NCBI RefSeq assembly: GCF_044386045.1
Contig: NZ_JBISCD010000040.1
Span: 1,488,001 to 1,552,000, forward strand
Length of the DNA stretch: 64,000 nt
Direction of reading: 5' to 3'
Origin: Thalassobellus sediminis
GTDB lineage: Bacteria; Bacteroidota; Bacteroidia; Flavobacteriales; Flavobacteriaceae
Of this stretch, positions 35,253 to 43,880 are shown one piece after another; the first letter of the stretch is position 1; each line of letters opens with the position of its first letter. The position numbers and the translations under genes are program-made. Below the pieces are notes generated by a model that had not been told where the DNA came from, searched no databases, and saw nothing but the letters and a program-made list of their open reading frames with translations.

Positions 35253-35984
35253 ATGCTTTACTACTTATTAATTGCTTTGAAAGTTTATTGCATATATCAT
35301 GCATACAAAAATAACAGTCCTTATTATTGGTATTTTCTAATATTTATTATTCCGTTTGGTTCTATAATTTATCTAATAATTCATGTTTATAATAAACGTG
35401 ATGCAGAAAAAATTACGTCTGAAATTACTAATATCATCAACCCAACTAAAAAGATAAAGGATTTAGAAAAGCAACTTCAGTTTTCAGAATCGTATCAAAA
35501 CAGAGTCAATTTAGCAGATGCTTATTTAGGTATAAAAGATTTTAATAATGCAATTACTCATTATTTAGAATCTATAGAAGGCAATTTACAAAACGATTTT
35601 TATGTTTTTAAACAACTTATAGAGTGTTATTTTAATATTGAAGATTATGAAAAAGTTGTTTTGTATGCCGAAAAAATTAAAGATCACCTAGAATTCAAGA
35701 AATCTAGAACACAGTTTATTTACGGACTAGCTTTAGAAAAAATAGGTAGAGTAGAAGAAGCTGAAGACAACTTAAAAGCCATAGATATACGTTACTCTTT
35801 TTATAATGAACGCATAATTTATGCTAAGTTTTTATATGCTAAAGGCGAAATAGAGGCAGCTAAAGAGGTTTTAGAGGAAATTAAAACTGAGTCATTACAC
35901 ATGACAAAACCAAACAAAAGGCTTTATAGAGTTGCCGTACAAGAAGCTGAAATGCTTTTAAAGAACTACAATGTTTCTTCATAA
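35253..35984 (+). CDS. membrane protein with PLDc_N-like anchor and TPR repeats
   Basis: 243 residues. Two hydrophobic helices at the N-terminus with a KNNSPYYWYFLIFIIPFGSIIYLI stretch resemble the cardiolipin-synthase N-terminal (PLDc_N) membrane module. They are followed by a helical, TPR-like region (about 70-235; e.g. NRVNLADAYLGIKDFNNAITHYLES, DFYVFKQLIECYFNIEDYEKVVLYAEKI, RTQFIYGLALEKIGRVEEAEDNL). Probably a membrane-tethered scaffold; partner unknown. Its last 14 bp overlap the start of the next gene. Confidence 0.8.
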   Translation: MLYYLLIALKVYCIYHAYKNNSPYYWYFLIFIIPFGSIIYLIIHVYNKRDAEKITSEITNIINPTKKIKDLEKQLQFSESYQNRVNLADAYLGIKDFNNAITHYLESIEGNLQNDFYVFKQLIECYFNIEDYEKVVLYAEKIKDHLEFKKSRTQFIYGLALEKIGRVEEAEDNLKAIDIRYSFYNERIIYAKFLYAKGEIEAAKEVLEEIKTESLHMTKPNKRLYRVAVQEAEMLLKNYNVSS

Positions 35985-36660
35985 ACATCCATACAAACCT
36001 TTTATAAAGGAAAATACAAAGAAGCTCATAGTGGGAACATTACCGCCGCCACGATTTTCTACAGGGCAACTTTTAGAAAAGGATGTCGATTTTTGTTACG
36101 GAAGTTATTACAATTCACTTTGGTTGTTTGTTGATAAAATTCATAATTTGAATTTGCGTTACGATAATTCAGTTGAAGCTATAGAAGAACGAAAGCAGTT
36201 TTTAATACAGCATAAAATAGGCGTTTGCGATATTGTAGAAAGTTGTGAGCGCGATAAAATTGATGCGTCCGATTTGGGGATGAAAAATGTTAGGCTTCGA
36301 AATATTATTTCGTATTTACAAGAAAACCCTAGTATTGATACCTTATTATTTACTGGTGGAAATAGTAAAAATGGACCAGAATATTTTTTTAGAAGGCATA
36401 TTAAAGAATTTGGAATAAAGTTACAAGTTGTTTCAAATGAAGTACCACGAATACATGAGTTTAAATTACCTGTTGTAAGTGATAAAATAAATCAATCTCA
36501 TGAATTAAAACGAACCATAAAAACAGTGTCTTTAACATCTGGTTCTGGAGCTGCTAATATTTCAATAAGTAGAATACCTTTGTACAAACAATTAAAAGCT
36601 AAAAACCCTAAATTTAATACGTTTGATTTTAGAGTACTTCAGTATCAGGAGTTTTTGTGA
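35971..36660 (+). CDS. uracil-DNA-glycosylase-superfamily protein
   Basis: 229 residues with MUG/UDG-superfamily features: an early KKLIVGTLPPPRFS (the G.lP.. substrate-pocket segment), CYGSYYNSLWLFVD (usual Y....N.FW), HKIGVCDIVESCERDKIDASDLG, and a late SLTSGSGAANISISRIPLYKQL. It likely recognises or removes a damaged or uracil base, but the catalytic detail is not proven from motifs. Translationally overlapped (14 bp) by the preceding TPR gene, and ending immediately before the stop of the convergent methyltransferase. Confidence 0.75.
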   Translation: MFLHKHPYKPFIKENTKKLIVGTLPPPRFSTGQLLEKDVDFCYGSYYNSLWLFVDKIHNLNLRYDNSVEAIEERKQFLIQHKIGVCDIVESCERDKIDASDLGMKNVRLRNIISYLQENPSIDTLLFTGGNSKNGPEYFFRRHIKEFGIKLQVVSNEVPRIHEFKLPVVSDKINQSHELKRTIKTVSLTSGSGAANISISRIPLYKQLKAKNPKFNTFDFRVLQYQEFL

Positions 36661-37425
36661 TTATTTATAGCAAACAGGAATAATTTCGCCTTTGGCTAAA
36701 CAATATTTTTCTATCGCTTCCGCGGAAAGTGTTGCGGTATAATCAACTTCTTCAACTTTAAAACCAATATGTCTTAATTTATTGAAGTAATCGCGACCAT
36801 AAACACGAACATGGTCATATTGTCCAAATATTTTAGCACGCTCCTTTTTGTCTGTGATGCTATCATCTTCAAAAGTGGTTTCACGAGATAAATCTTGAGG
36901 AATTTGAAATATGCCCATACCACCTGGTTTTAAAACACGATACAGTTCTTGCATCGCTTTCGTATCGTCAGGAATGTGTTCTAAAACATGATTACAAAAA
37001 ATCACATCATAACTATTATCCTTAAAAGGAAGATTACAAATATCTGCTTTTACATCAGCAATAGGAGAGAGCAAGTCTGTTGTTGTATAATCAAGGTTTT
37101 TTAGGTTTCTAAAACGTTTTAAAAAGCATTGTTCTGGTGCAAAATGAAGGACTTTTTTTTCAGCAGAAAACAAATCGGTTTCATTATTTAAATATAGCCA
37201 AAGTAATCTGTGGCGCTCCAAACTTAAAGTTGAAGGTGATAATACATTGTTACGTTGGGTTCCGTATCCGTAAGGCAAAAATGTTTTGAAACTTTTACCA
37301 TCAATAGGATCTGTAAATGTGTTCCCTTTTAAAAATAATGCTAAAATAGGGCGGATAAGATAGCTCAACCTAATTAATAAAGGTCTAGGGATAATATTTA
37401 ATATGAGTTTGAATAACTTTTTCAT
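36661..37425 (-). CDS. class I SAM-dependent methyltransferase
   Basis: 254 residues. An N-terminal segment with a hydrophobic stretch and TFTDPIDGKSFKTFLPYGYGTQRNNVLSPSTLSLERHRLLWLYL is followed by a methyltransferase type 11 domain: motif I region VLHFAPEQCFLKRF, DYTTTDLLSPIADVKADICNLPFKDNSYDVIFCNHVLEHIPDD, and ELYRVLKPGGMGIFQIPQD. The N-terminal part is typical of Bacteroidota methyltransferases near glycan or lipid genes. Substrate unknown. Confidence 0.85.
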   Translation of the reverse strand: MKKLFKLILNIIPRPLLIRLSYLIRPILALFLKGNTFTDPIDGKSFKTFLPYGYGTQRNNVLSPSTLSLERHRLLWLYLNNETDLFSAEKKVLHFAPEQCFLKRFRNLKNLDYTTTDLLSPIADVKADICNLPFKDNSYDVIFCNHVLEHIPDDTKAMQELYRVLKPGGMGIFQIPQDLSRETTFEDDSITDKKERAKIFGQYDHVRVYGRDYFNKLRHIGFKVEEVDYTATLSAEAIEKYCLAKGEIIPVCYK

Positions 37426-37484
37426 AGTTGTTTCACTGAGGATCTCAGAGAGTCACAGAGTCTCAATGAATTTCAGTGTTATAA

Positions 37485-38303
37485 TCACAACACTAAAGCT
37501 TCTTTTCTAAATTCATCTTCTTCATTAGAGGTAATGCCTAAAGCATCATATATATAAGCAAATGTAGAAAGTAATTCTGGTTTACCATCAACAATAGCAA
37601 CATCGTGCTCAAAGTGTGCGCTTGGTTTATTGTCTAAAGTCGTAATAGTCCAACCATCTCTGTGTTGTTTTATGCGGTGAGTTCCTAAGTTAATCATAGG
37701 TTCGATAGCAACTACCATACCTTCTGCAAATTTTTTGCCTCGTCCACGCTTTCCGTAGTTAGGCATTTCTGGGTCTTCATGCATTTTTCTGCCTAAACCA
37801 TGACCTACTAATTCTCTAACAACACCATATCCATGATCTTCACAATATTTTTGAATAGCATAACCAACATCGCCAACACGATTATTAATTTTGAATTCTT
37901 TAATACCTACGTATAAAGATTCTTTTGTTACTTGAAGTAATTTTTCTGTTTCATGTGCAATCTCTCCAACAGCAAATGTGTATGCGTGATCGCCATAAAA
38001 GTCATTTTTTAAAGCACCACAATCTATAGAAATAATATCACCTTCAACAAGTGGTTCACTATTAGGAATTCCATGAACTACTTGAGTGTTCGGACTCATG
38101 CAAAGCGTATTAGGAAAATCGTAAAGACCTAAAAAACCAGGTATAGCACCGTGGTCTCTTATATGTTCTTCTGCAATTTTATCAAGTTGTAAGGTGGTTA
38201 CACCTGGTTTAATTGCTTTTGCAACTTCACCTAATGTTTTAGATACAATTAAAGCACTTTCGCGCATTAATTCTATTTCTTCTCGGGTTTTTATAACTAT
38301 CAT
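37485..38303 (-). CDS. map: methionine aminopeptidase type I
   Basis: Removes the initiator Met from nascent proteins. 272 residues, cytosolic, dinuclear metal. Ligands and signatures: VVHGIPNSEPLVEGDIISIDCGALKNDFYGDHAYTF (two Asp), RELVGHGLGRKMHEDPEMPNYG (His), GMVVAIEPMINLG (Glu), and HFEHDVAIVDGKPELLS (Glu). It starts MIVIKTREEIELMRESALIVSKTL, normal for the class. A -7 box lies 18 nt upstream (38322-38329). Confidence 0.97.
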   Translation of the reverse strand: MIVIKTREEIELMRESALIVSKTLGEVAKAIKPGVTTLQLDKIAEEHIRDHGAIPGFLGLYDFPNTLCMSPNTQVVHGIPNSEPLVEGDIISIDCGALKNDFYGDHAYTFAVGEIAHETEKLLQVTKESLYVGIKEFKINNRVGDVGYAIQKYCEDHGYGVVRELVGHGLGRKMHEDPEMPNYGKRGRGKKFAEGMVVAIEPMINLGTHRIKQHRDGWTITTLDNKPSAHFEHDVAIVDGKPELLSTFAYIYDALGITSNEEDEFRKEALVL

Positions 38304-38321
38304 GTTTCAAAAAAATAATGG

Positions 38322-38329
38322 CAAAGATA
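38322..38329 (-). promoter_or_regulatory. -7 box of map
   Basis: Minus-strand TATCTTTG, 18 nt before the ATG at 38303. Confidence 0.55.
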
Positions 38330-38371
38330 CTTAAAATAGAACGATTGCCTCAAGTTGGTTTTTTTTAAGAA

Positions 38372-38776
38372 TTATTTTAAAAAACTAAAAAAGCCTTTCT
38401 TTTTTTCTTTTATAGGAGGTGTTGTATTTGTTAGCATTTGATATATTTCTCCCCAACCTAAAAATCCGCCAATATTTCTATCGTCTATAAATAAATCGGC
38501 ATGAATTTTTCTACTAATATCATTCGTATATTCTTCTTCTGGAAAACTGTTATTTACAGAATAGAAAAAGACGCCATTATCTTCACAGAATTTAACAGCG
38601 TCTTCTAATTTGTCTTCACATCTATATGTCCATAAAATAAGGCGATGCCCTTCTTCTTGCAACTTTTTTAAAGTTTCGAAAGCAAAAATCTTGGGTTTTC
38701 CTATTTTAGGATAAGCATCTTCAACTATGGTGCCATCAAAATCTATGGCAATGATAAGTTGTTTGTTAAAATTCAT
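38372..38776 (-). CDS. BT0820-family HAD-type phosphatase
   Basis: 134 residues of the HAD superfamily without a cap domain. Motif I is IAIDFDGTIVED (nucleophile Asp and acid/base Asp), motif II is LILWTYR (Thr), and motif IV is HADLFIDDRNIGGFLGWGEIYQ (DD). The GWGEI tail is characteristic of the small BT0820-like family of Bacteroidota. The C-terminus is basic (KEKKKGFFSFLK). Substrate unknown. Preceded by its own -7 box (38802-38809). Confidence 0.88.
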   Translation of the reverse strand: MNFNKQLIIAIDFDGTIVEDAYPKIGKPKIFAFETLKKLQEEGHRLILWTYRCEDKLEDAVKFCEDNGVFFYSVNNSFPEEEYTNDISRKIHADLFIDDRNIGGFLGWGEIYQMLTNTTPPIKEKKKGFFSFLK

Positions 38777-38801
38777 TTAAATTAAATGACTTGCGTTTAC
38801 A

Positions 38802-38809
38802 CAAAAGTA
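38802..38809 (-). promoter_or_regulatory. -7 box of the HAD gene
   Basis: Minus-strand TACTTTTG, 25 nt before the ATG at 38776. Confidence 0.5.
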
Positions 38810-38830
38810 CAATAATTTCTTTTTAGCATT

Positions 38831-40345
38831 TTATATTAATGGGAAACGTGTCATGGCTTCAGGTTGTTCAACGCCTATTAATTTTAGGATAGTTGGAGCA
38901 ACATCACCTAATACGCCATCTTTAATTTCTTTTAAGTCGTTATCAATTAATATAACAGGTACAGGATTTGTTGTGTGTGCTGTGTTTGGGCTGCCATCTG
39001 GGTTAATCATAGTTTCACAATTTCCGTGATCAGCAATTAATATGGTAGTGTAGCCGTTTTCTAGCCCCGTTGTAATAACGTCTTTAGCACAAGCATCAAC
39101 AGCTTCACAAGCTTTAATGGCAGCTTCCATAATACCCGTATGGCCAACCATATCTCCGTTTGCAAAATTTAAGCATACAAAATCAGCTTCACCTTTTTTA
39201 AGATCTTCAACAAGAGCATCACGCAATTCATAAGCGCTCATTTCTGGTTGTAAATCGTAAGTAGCAACTTTTGGCGAATTTTTTAAAATACGCGATTCAC
39301 CTTCAAAAGGGGTTTCTTGACCGCCAGAAAAGAAAAACGTTACGTGTGGATATTTTTCTGTTTCGGCAATTCTAATTTGTTTTTTACCGTTTATAGATAG
39401 TACTTCACCAAGTGTTTCGGTAATATTATCTTTATTAAAAATGACTTTAATGTCTTTAAAAGCATCACTGTAATTAGTAATTGTAACATAATATAAGTCG
39501 ATTTTTTCAGTATCATATTCTGGAAAATCTTTCTGATTTAGCATGTCTGTTAATTCACGACCTCTATCTGTTCTGAAGTTGTAAAAGATAACAACATCAT
39601 CTTTTTCTACTTTGGCAACAGGTTCATTATTGTTATCTGTTAGAATTAAAGGTTTGATGAACTCATCAGTAATATCTTCATCATAAAAAGATTGTATTGA
39701 AGCTGTTGCATTCGATGTTTTTGTACCTACACCATTTGCTATAGCATCATAAGCTAATTTTACGCGTTCCCAACGGTTATCTCTGTCCATGGCATAATAG
39801 CGACCTGTTATAGTTGCTATTTTTGTGTTTGTGCCTTCAATATAGTTTTCTAAATCGGAAACATAACCTTTTCCAGATTTAGGGTCTACATCACGACCAT
39901 CTGTAAAAGCGTGTACATAAGAATTAACACCAGCTTTATTTGCAGCATCAATAAATCCTTTTAAATGACTTGTGTGTGCATGCACACCACCATCACTTAA
40001 TAATCCTAAAAAGTGTACATTTTTATTATTATCTGAAGCATATTTAAGGGCATCAACTAATACTTTTTCGTCTTTTAAAGTATCTTTTTCAATGGCAAGG
40101 TTAATTTTTGCCAAATCTTGATATACAATACGTCCAGCGCCAAGATTCATATGCCCTACTTCACTATTTCCCATTTGCCCTTCTGGTAAACCTACATGTA
40201 AACCATCGGTCCTTAAGGTTGCGAAAGGGTATTTTTTATATAAAGAATCTATGAAAGGTGTATTGGCATGATCGATAGCTGAAACTTTTGGGTCTGGTGA
40301 ATTTCCCCAGCCATCAAGTATCATTAAGATAACTTTTTTATTCAT
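38831..40345 (-). CDS. gpmI: 2,3-bisphosphoglycerate-independent phosphoglycerate mutase
   Basis: Cofactor-independent, Mn-dependent interconversion of 3- and 2-phosphoglycerate in glycolysis. 504 residues from the ATG at 40345. Alkaline-phosphatase-superfamily metal motifs: VILMILDGWG, GQMGNSEVGHMNLGAGRIVYQDL (catalytic Ser), HAFTDGRDVDPKSG, FYNFRTDRGRELT, NFANGDMVGHTG, and IADHGNCE with HTTNPVPVILI. The longer frame to 40372 needs a TTG that falls inside the TATCTTTG box at 40370-40377, so it was rejected. Confidence 0.97.
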   Translation of the reverse strand: MNKKVILMILDGWGNSPDPKVSAIDHANTPFIDSLYKKYPFATLRTDGLHVGLPEGQMGNSEVGHMNLGAGRIVYQDLAKINLAIEKDTLKDEKVLVDALKYASDNNKNVHFLGLLSDGGVHAHTSHLKGFIDAANKAGVNSYVHAFTDGRDVDPKSGKGYVSDLENYIEGTNTKIATITGRYYAMDRDNRWERVKLAYDAIANGVGTKTSNATASIQSFYDEDITDEFIKPLILTDNNNEPVAKVEKDDVVIFYNFRTDRGRELTDMLNQKDFPEYDTEKIDLYYVTITNYSDAFKDIKVIFNKDNITETLGEVLSINGKKQIRIAETEKYPHVTFFFSGGQETPFEGESRILKNSPKVATYDLQPEMSAYELRDALVEDLKKGEADFVCLNFANGDMVGHTGIMEAAIKACEAVDACAKDVITTGLENGYTTILIADHGNCETMINPDGSPNTAHTTNPVPVILIDNDLKEIKDGVLGDVAPTILKLIGVEQPEAMTRFPLI

Positions 40346-40369
40346 TTTTGTTGAAATTTTATTGTAAAA

Positions 40370-40377
40370 CAAAGATA
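40370..40377 (-). promoter_or_regulatory. -7 box of gpmI
   Basis: Minus-strand TATCTTTG, 24 nt before the ATG at 40345. It fixes the gpmI start. Confidence 0.6.
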
Positions 40378-40598
40378 AAGAAGTTTGTTCTGTTACGGTG
40401 TATAAAACCTTGCAAAAAGCTAATATTTTTAGGCTTTTAGAGAGTGTTTAAAAAAAGAATGGTTACGTTAAAAAAATGTGAATGAAACGTTAAAAATATA
40501 TTATAAACTGTTTTTTCTGTAACAGATTAAAATGGTTGTCGTCTTTTATAGTATATCAAAATAAATCATTAATCAAAAACAAATTAAAATCATTCATC

Positions 40599-41000
40599 AT
40601 GAAAAAATCAATCATTATTTCCGCAATCGCATTATGCTTTTCAATAGTATCTGTAAATGCAACACCTATTAACAAAACTGTAAATACAAATATTGAAGAA
40701 TATTATTCAGTAAAAGTCAACTCATTTTGTGTTTCAATTGCAAAAGGCGATGTGGAAACTGTAAAAAAATTATTAGCAAGAGGAGAAAGTGTAAACGAAA
40801 AATCTAATGGCATGACACCAATTATGTATGCTGCAAAGTATAATAGAACAGAGATTTTAAAACTTTTAATTTCAAAAGGAGCTAATTTAAAAGCAAAATC
40901 TAATAAAGGGATGACAGCCTTAAAATATGCACAGTTACACGGAGCTCATGAAGCTAAAGCTATTATTAAAGAGGCCTTAGCTGCTAAAAAGAAAAAATAA
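40599..41000 (+). CDS. secreted ankyrin-repeat protein
   Basis: 133 residues from the ATG at 40599, which opens a signal peptide (MKKSIIISAIALCFSIVSVNA). The frame can be extended only with a TTG at 40536. Residues about 45-125 form about two and a half ankyrin repeats (CVSIAKGDVETVKKLLARGESVN, NGMTPIMYAAKYNRTEILKLLISKGANLKAKS, KGMTALKYAQLHGAHEAKAIIKEAL). Periplasmic protein-protein interaction is expected; partner unknown. A hairpin terminator follows. Confidence 0.85.
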   Translation: MKKSIIISAIALCFSIVSVNATPINKTVNTNIEEYYSVKVNSFCVSIAKGDVETVKKLLARGESVNEKSNGMTPIMYAAKYNRTEILKLLISKGANLKAKSNKGMTALKYAQLHGAHEAKAIIKEALAAKKKK

Positions 41001-41041
41001 TTATAAAGAAATATATAGTTATTTTGAGTTAGTCACTCGTT

Positions 41042-41067
41042 AAAGCCTTGTTTGTCAAGGCTTTTTT
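41042..41067 (+). terminator. terminator after the ankyrin gene
   Basis: 9-bp stem AAAGCCTTG (41042-41050) with CAAGGCTTT (41056-41064) and TTT. The convergent GNAT gene ends 4 bp further on. Confidence 0.8.
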
Positions 41068-41070
41068 ATG

Positions 41071-41523
41071 TTATAATGTTTTTTGCATAAGATAATGCAC
41101 ACCAATATCTTTTATCTTAAAAGGAGATCCTATAATTTGATAGTCATTTTTTTTGTAAAAATTAACGGCTATTTCTCTAGCGTTACACCAAATAGTATTT
41201 ATGCCTTTGTTTTTAAGATATAATTCTCCATAATTTAAAATAGTTTTTCCAAACCCAAAGCTTTGAAATGTTTTTAAAATAGCCATACCTCGAAGTTGGT
41301 ATTGTGAAGTTTCATAAATTAAATCTTGATTATTTTTAAAAAATGAACAAACTCCAATTAATTCATTTTTCACAAAAATCCCTATGTGAATGGTTGTGTC
41401 AAAATTATCACCATCAAAAACACAAGATTCTAAAGGTTTTCCAGCTCTTAAAACAGGTTGTCTTACTTGGTAAGTGGCTTTAGCATTAATTATTTTTATT
41501 AAATAATCTTTTTCTTTTATCAT
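41071..41523 (-). CDS. GNAT family N-acetyltransferase
   Basis: 150 residues from the ATG at 41523 (MIKEKDYLIKIINAKATY). An upstream frame to 41589 overlaps a TAATTTTG box and lacks support. GNAT features: ELIGVCSFFKN strand, YQLRGMAILKTFQSFGFGKTILNYGELYL as the acetyl-CoA-binding loop and helix (G-F-G), and NAREIAVNFYKKNDYQIIG as the conserved N-x-x-A-x-x-F-Y-x-K-x-x-Y. Acceptor unknown. Divergent from a second GNAT gene 59 bp away. Confidence 0.85.
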   Translation of the reverse strand: MIKEKDYLIKIINAKATYQVRQPVLRAGKPLESCVFDGDNFDTTIHIGIFVKNELIGVCSFFKNNQDLIYETSQYQLRGMAILKTFQSFGFGKTILNYGELYLKNKGINTIWCNAREIAVNFYKKNDYQIIGSPFKIKDIGVHYLMQKTL

Positions 41524-41550
41524 AATCAATGTAATAAAATCAAACTTAAA

Positions 41551-41558
41551 CAAAATTA
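41551..41558 (-). promoter_or_regulatory. -7 box of the leftward GNAT gene
   Basis: Minus-strand TAATTTTG, 27 nt before the ATG at 41523. It lies in the 59-bp divergent spacer of the two GNAT genes. Confidence 0.5.
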
Positions 41559-41582
41559 TTATCTTCACGTAAAAAACAATCA

Positions 41583-42011
41583 ATGTCATTTAGGTTTGAA
41601 ATTATAGATAAGGAACTTATAAATATGGTGGTTCCTTTGGTTGAAAAATTAAATAATAACAGAGTGTCTTATGAAGTTTTAGAACAGCGTTTTTCTGAAA
41701 TGAAAGATCAAAATTACGAATGTGCTGTTATTTATGATGATGATAAATTAATAGGTGTTTGTGGCTTATGGTTTTGTACTAGGCACTATTCAGGAAAAAG
41801 TGTCGAGCCAGATCACGTTTATATAGATGAATCTTATAGAGGAAAAGGGCTAGGGAAGACATTTTTTAAGTGGATTTATAATTATGTAAAAGAAAATAAA
41901 GGTTGCGAAGCAGTAGAACTAAACACCTATGTTGCTAATGCTCCGTCACATAAGTTTTATTTTAATGAAGGCTTTAAAATTTTAGGTTTTCATTTTTTAA
42001 AAACCTTATAA
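41583..42011 (+). CDS. GNAT family N-acetyltransferase
   Basis: 142 residues. YECAVIYDDDKLIGVCGLWF (central strands), DHVYIDESYRGKGLGKTFFKWIYNYVKENKG (acetyl-CoA loop RGKGLGK and following helix), and LNTYVANAPSHKFYFNEGFKILGFHFLKTL (N..a..Fy...GF). This is a complete GNAT fold; acceptor unknown. It differs clearly from the divergent GNAT neighbour, so the two are not a recent duplication. Confidence 0.9.
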   Translation: MSFRFEIIDKELINMVVPLVEKLNNNRVSYEVLEQRFSEMKDQNYECAVIYDDDKLIGVCGLWFCTRHYSGKSVEPDHVYIDESYRGKGLGKTFFKWIYNYVKENKGCEAVELNTYVANAPSHKFYFNEGFKILGFHFLKTL

Positions 42012-42017
42012 TTTTTC

Positions 42018-42047
42018 TTGCATTTTAAGAAATAGATTATATATTTG
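42018..42047 (+). promoter_or_regulatory. tRNA-Gly promoter (TTG-N19-TATATTTG)
   Basis: TTG at 42018-42020 and TATATTTG at 42040-42047 with a 19-bp spacer. The mature tRNA begins 12 nt downstream. Confidence 0.75.
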
Positions 42048-42058
42048 TACCCGCTAAT

Positions 42059-42131
42059 GCGAGAGTAGCTCAGTTGGTAGAGCGTCAGCCTTCCAAGCTG
42101 AATGTCGCCAGTTCGAACCTGGTCTCTCGCT
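42059..42131 (+). tRNA. tRNA-Gly (anticodon UCC)
   Basis: 73-nt cloverleaf: acceptor GCGAGAG/CTCTCGC with discriminator T, D arm GCTC...GAGC, anticodon stem TCAGC/GCTGA with loop CTTCCAA (anticodon TCC), T arm GCCAG-TTCGAAC-CTGGT. CCA is not encoded. It reads GGA codons. A single tRNA with its own promoter and terminator. Confidence 0.95.
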
Positions 42132-42134
42132 CTT

Positions 42135-42166
42135 AAAAGCTTCATAGAAATATGGAGCTTTTTTTA
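42135..42166 (+). terminator. tRNA-Gly terminator
   Basis: 12-bp stem AAAAGCTTCATA (42135-42146) with TATGGAGCTTTT (42151-42162, one G-T pair) and a GAAA tetraloop, then T-run. It runs into the end of the convergent pepE. Confidence 0.85.
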
Positions 42167-42871
42167 TTTTAAAGTATTTAATTCTGCGCCCGTTTCAACT
42201 TCATAAGGCGTTTTATTATATTCAAAAATGCGTGCTGTTAATGTTCCTTTTAAAATAATGGAATCATTTTGTACATTTAGCCAACTACCTTCTCTTAAAC
42301 CAACAACAGGTTGCGTATTAAAATTATGAAATTCTTTAATTCTAGTTTCTCTAGTTTCTCCCATATGCTTACTACTAGTGTCTGGATCTAAATAATGAGG
42401 ATTAATGTTAAAAGGAACAATTGCTAATGCATTAAAGCTAGGCGGATATACAATAGGCATATCGTTGGTGGTTTTTATAGTTAGTCCACAAATATTACTT
42501 CCAGCACTTGTGCCTAAGTATGGCGTACCATTATTAATAGTAGATTGTAAAGGGGTAATGAGTTTTTTTTTATATAATTGGTAGGTGAGTTCAAAGGTGT
42601 TTCCTCCTCCAACAAAAATAGCTTCAGCGTTTTCTATAGCTTCAATTGGGTTTTCATATTCATGTATACCTGTAATCGTTTTATTAATTTTTAAAAAAGC
42701 CTTTTTTGCTATTTGCGTATAATTATCATGTGATAAACCACCGGGTCTTGCATAAGGTATAAAAAGGATGGTTTTAGTGTTTTTAAAAAATAATTCTAAA
42801 TCGTTTAAAATGTATTCTAAATATCCACTTCCATGAGTGGTTGAGGTACTTGCAATAATAATTTGTCGCAT
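42164..42871 (-). CDS. pepE: dipeptidase E (peptidase S51)
   Basis: Serine peptidase hydrolysing Asp-Xaa dipeptides, cytosolic, 235 residues. VGGGNTF (87-93) and the nucleophile segment YLGTSAGSN (Ser122) are the S51 hallmarks. FNINPHYLD with His and the late VGLREGSWL complete the site. It has its own -7 box at 42897-42904 and ends in the tRNA terminator region. Confidence 0.95.
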   Translation of the reverse strand: MRQIIIASTSTTHGSGYLEYILNDLELFFKNTKTILFIPYARPGGLSHDNYTQIAKKAFLKINKTITGIHEYENPIEAIENAEAIFVGGGNTFELTYQLYKKKLITPLQSTINNGTPYLGTSAGSNICGLTIKTTNDMPIVYPPSFNALAIVPFNINPHYLDPDTSSKHMGETRETRIKEFHNFNTQPVVGLREGSWLNVQNDSIILKGTLTARIFEYNKTPYEVETGAELNTLK

Positions 42872-42896
42872 ATTTAATTCTTAAGTATAAGAATTA

Positions 42897-42904
42897 CAAA
42901 TATA
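42897..42904 (-). promoter_or_regulatory. -7 box of pepE
   Basis: Minus-strand TATATTTG, 25 nt before the ATG at 42871. Confidence 0.55.
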
Positions 42905-42977
42905 AGCTATAACAAAATTTTATATACATATTACTATTTAAGTAAGTTATATGTGTTAAATTAGAATAAAAAATAAG

Positions 42978-43778
42978 ATGAAAAAAATTATTCTAGTTTT
43001 ATTGATTTTAACCTCGTTACATAGCGTATCTCAAACTTTAAATAGTGTTGAAGCAAAAGGTAAAGTAATAGTTGAAAGTAACGATGTTGCTGGTATAACT
43101 ATTTTTAATACGTCACTAAACAAAGGGACAATTAGTGATGAAAACGGGGAGTTTACATTAACCGTTAGATTAAATGATGTTATTGAAGTGAGTGCTTTAC
43201 AATTTCAAAATATTAAATTCAATGTGAATAAGGATATTATTGCTTCAAAAACAATAAAAATATTTTTAATAGAACAAATAAATAGATTGGATGAAATTAT
43301 TTTGTTGCCAAACAATTTATCTGGTAATTTACAGACAGATATGCAAGAAACAAAACTGTTTAAGCCAAAATTAGATGCTTTGTATTATGGTATAAAGCAT
43401 AAAGAAGAATTTGAATTTGAAAGCGACTATAAAACAAAAGTAGAAAATACAGCTATAGCAACACAGCATGTTGCTATGGTTAACGGACTTAATATAAAAA
43501 ATGTAGTAGATCAATTATTGCTTCCCTTATTTAGGTCTAAAGCGCATAATAAAAAAGAAAAAGGTATTCCTGAAGTGCCAGTAGAAGCGGTTAAATATTA
43601 TTTTGGTTCAGATTTTTTAGTCGATAACTTTAATATTCCAGAGCATCGTGTTGAAGAATTTATAGCTTATGTTGAAGGAAGTGATTTTGATTTTTCATTG
43701 CTTAATTACGGTAAAGAAATGGAGTTTTTAGAGCTTCTTCATAAAAAAAGTTTAGAGTTTTTAAAACCAAAAAACTAA
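42978..43778 (+). CDS. CarboxypepD_reg-like secreted protein
   Basis: 266 residues with a signal peptide (MKKIILVLLILTSLHSVSQT). Residues about 25-105 form a carboxypeptidase-regulatory-like beta sandwich (VAGITIFNTSLNKGTISDENGEFTLTVRLNDVIEVSALQFQ, then IKIFLIEQINRLDEIIL). This module is also found at the start of TonB-dependent receptors, but no plug or barrel follows. The C-terminal 160 residues are helical and unassigned. First of a same-strand group with a degenerate paralogue, a DUF6702 protein and an M1 peptidase. Confidence 0.85.
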   Translation: MKKIILVLLILTSLHSVSQTLNSVEAKGKVIVESNDVAGITIFNTSLNKGTISDENGEFTLTVRLNDVIEVSALQFQNIKFNVNKDIIASKTIKIFLIEQINRLDEIILLPNNLSGNLQTDMQETKLFKPKLDALYYGIKHKEEFEFESDYKTKVENTAIATQHVAMVNGLNIKNVVDQLLLPLFRSKAHNKKEKGIPEVPVEAVKYYFGSDFLVDNFNIPEHRVEEFIAYVEGSDFDFSLLNYGKEMEFLELLHKKSLEFLKPKN

Positions 43779-43880
43779 GCATTTTATTGGTTTGTTTCTG
43801 ATTTAACAAAACCTTAGAGGTGCATTACATTTTCTTTAAGATTTGAAATACGTTTTTTATATACTCAAAAGAGCGATAAT

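Noticed and set aside
37426..37484. CTGAGGATCTCAGAGAGTCA-type sequence between map and the methyltransferase
   Set aside because: Resembles the low-complexity CAGT islands but is too short and degenerate to call a copy.
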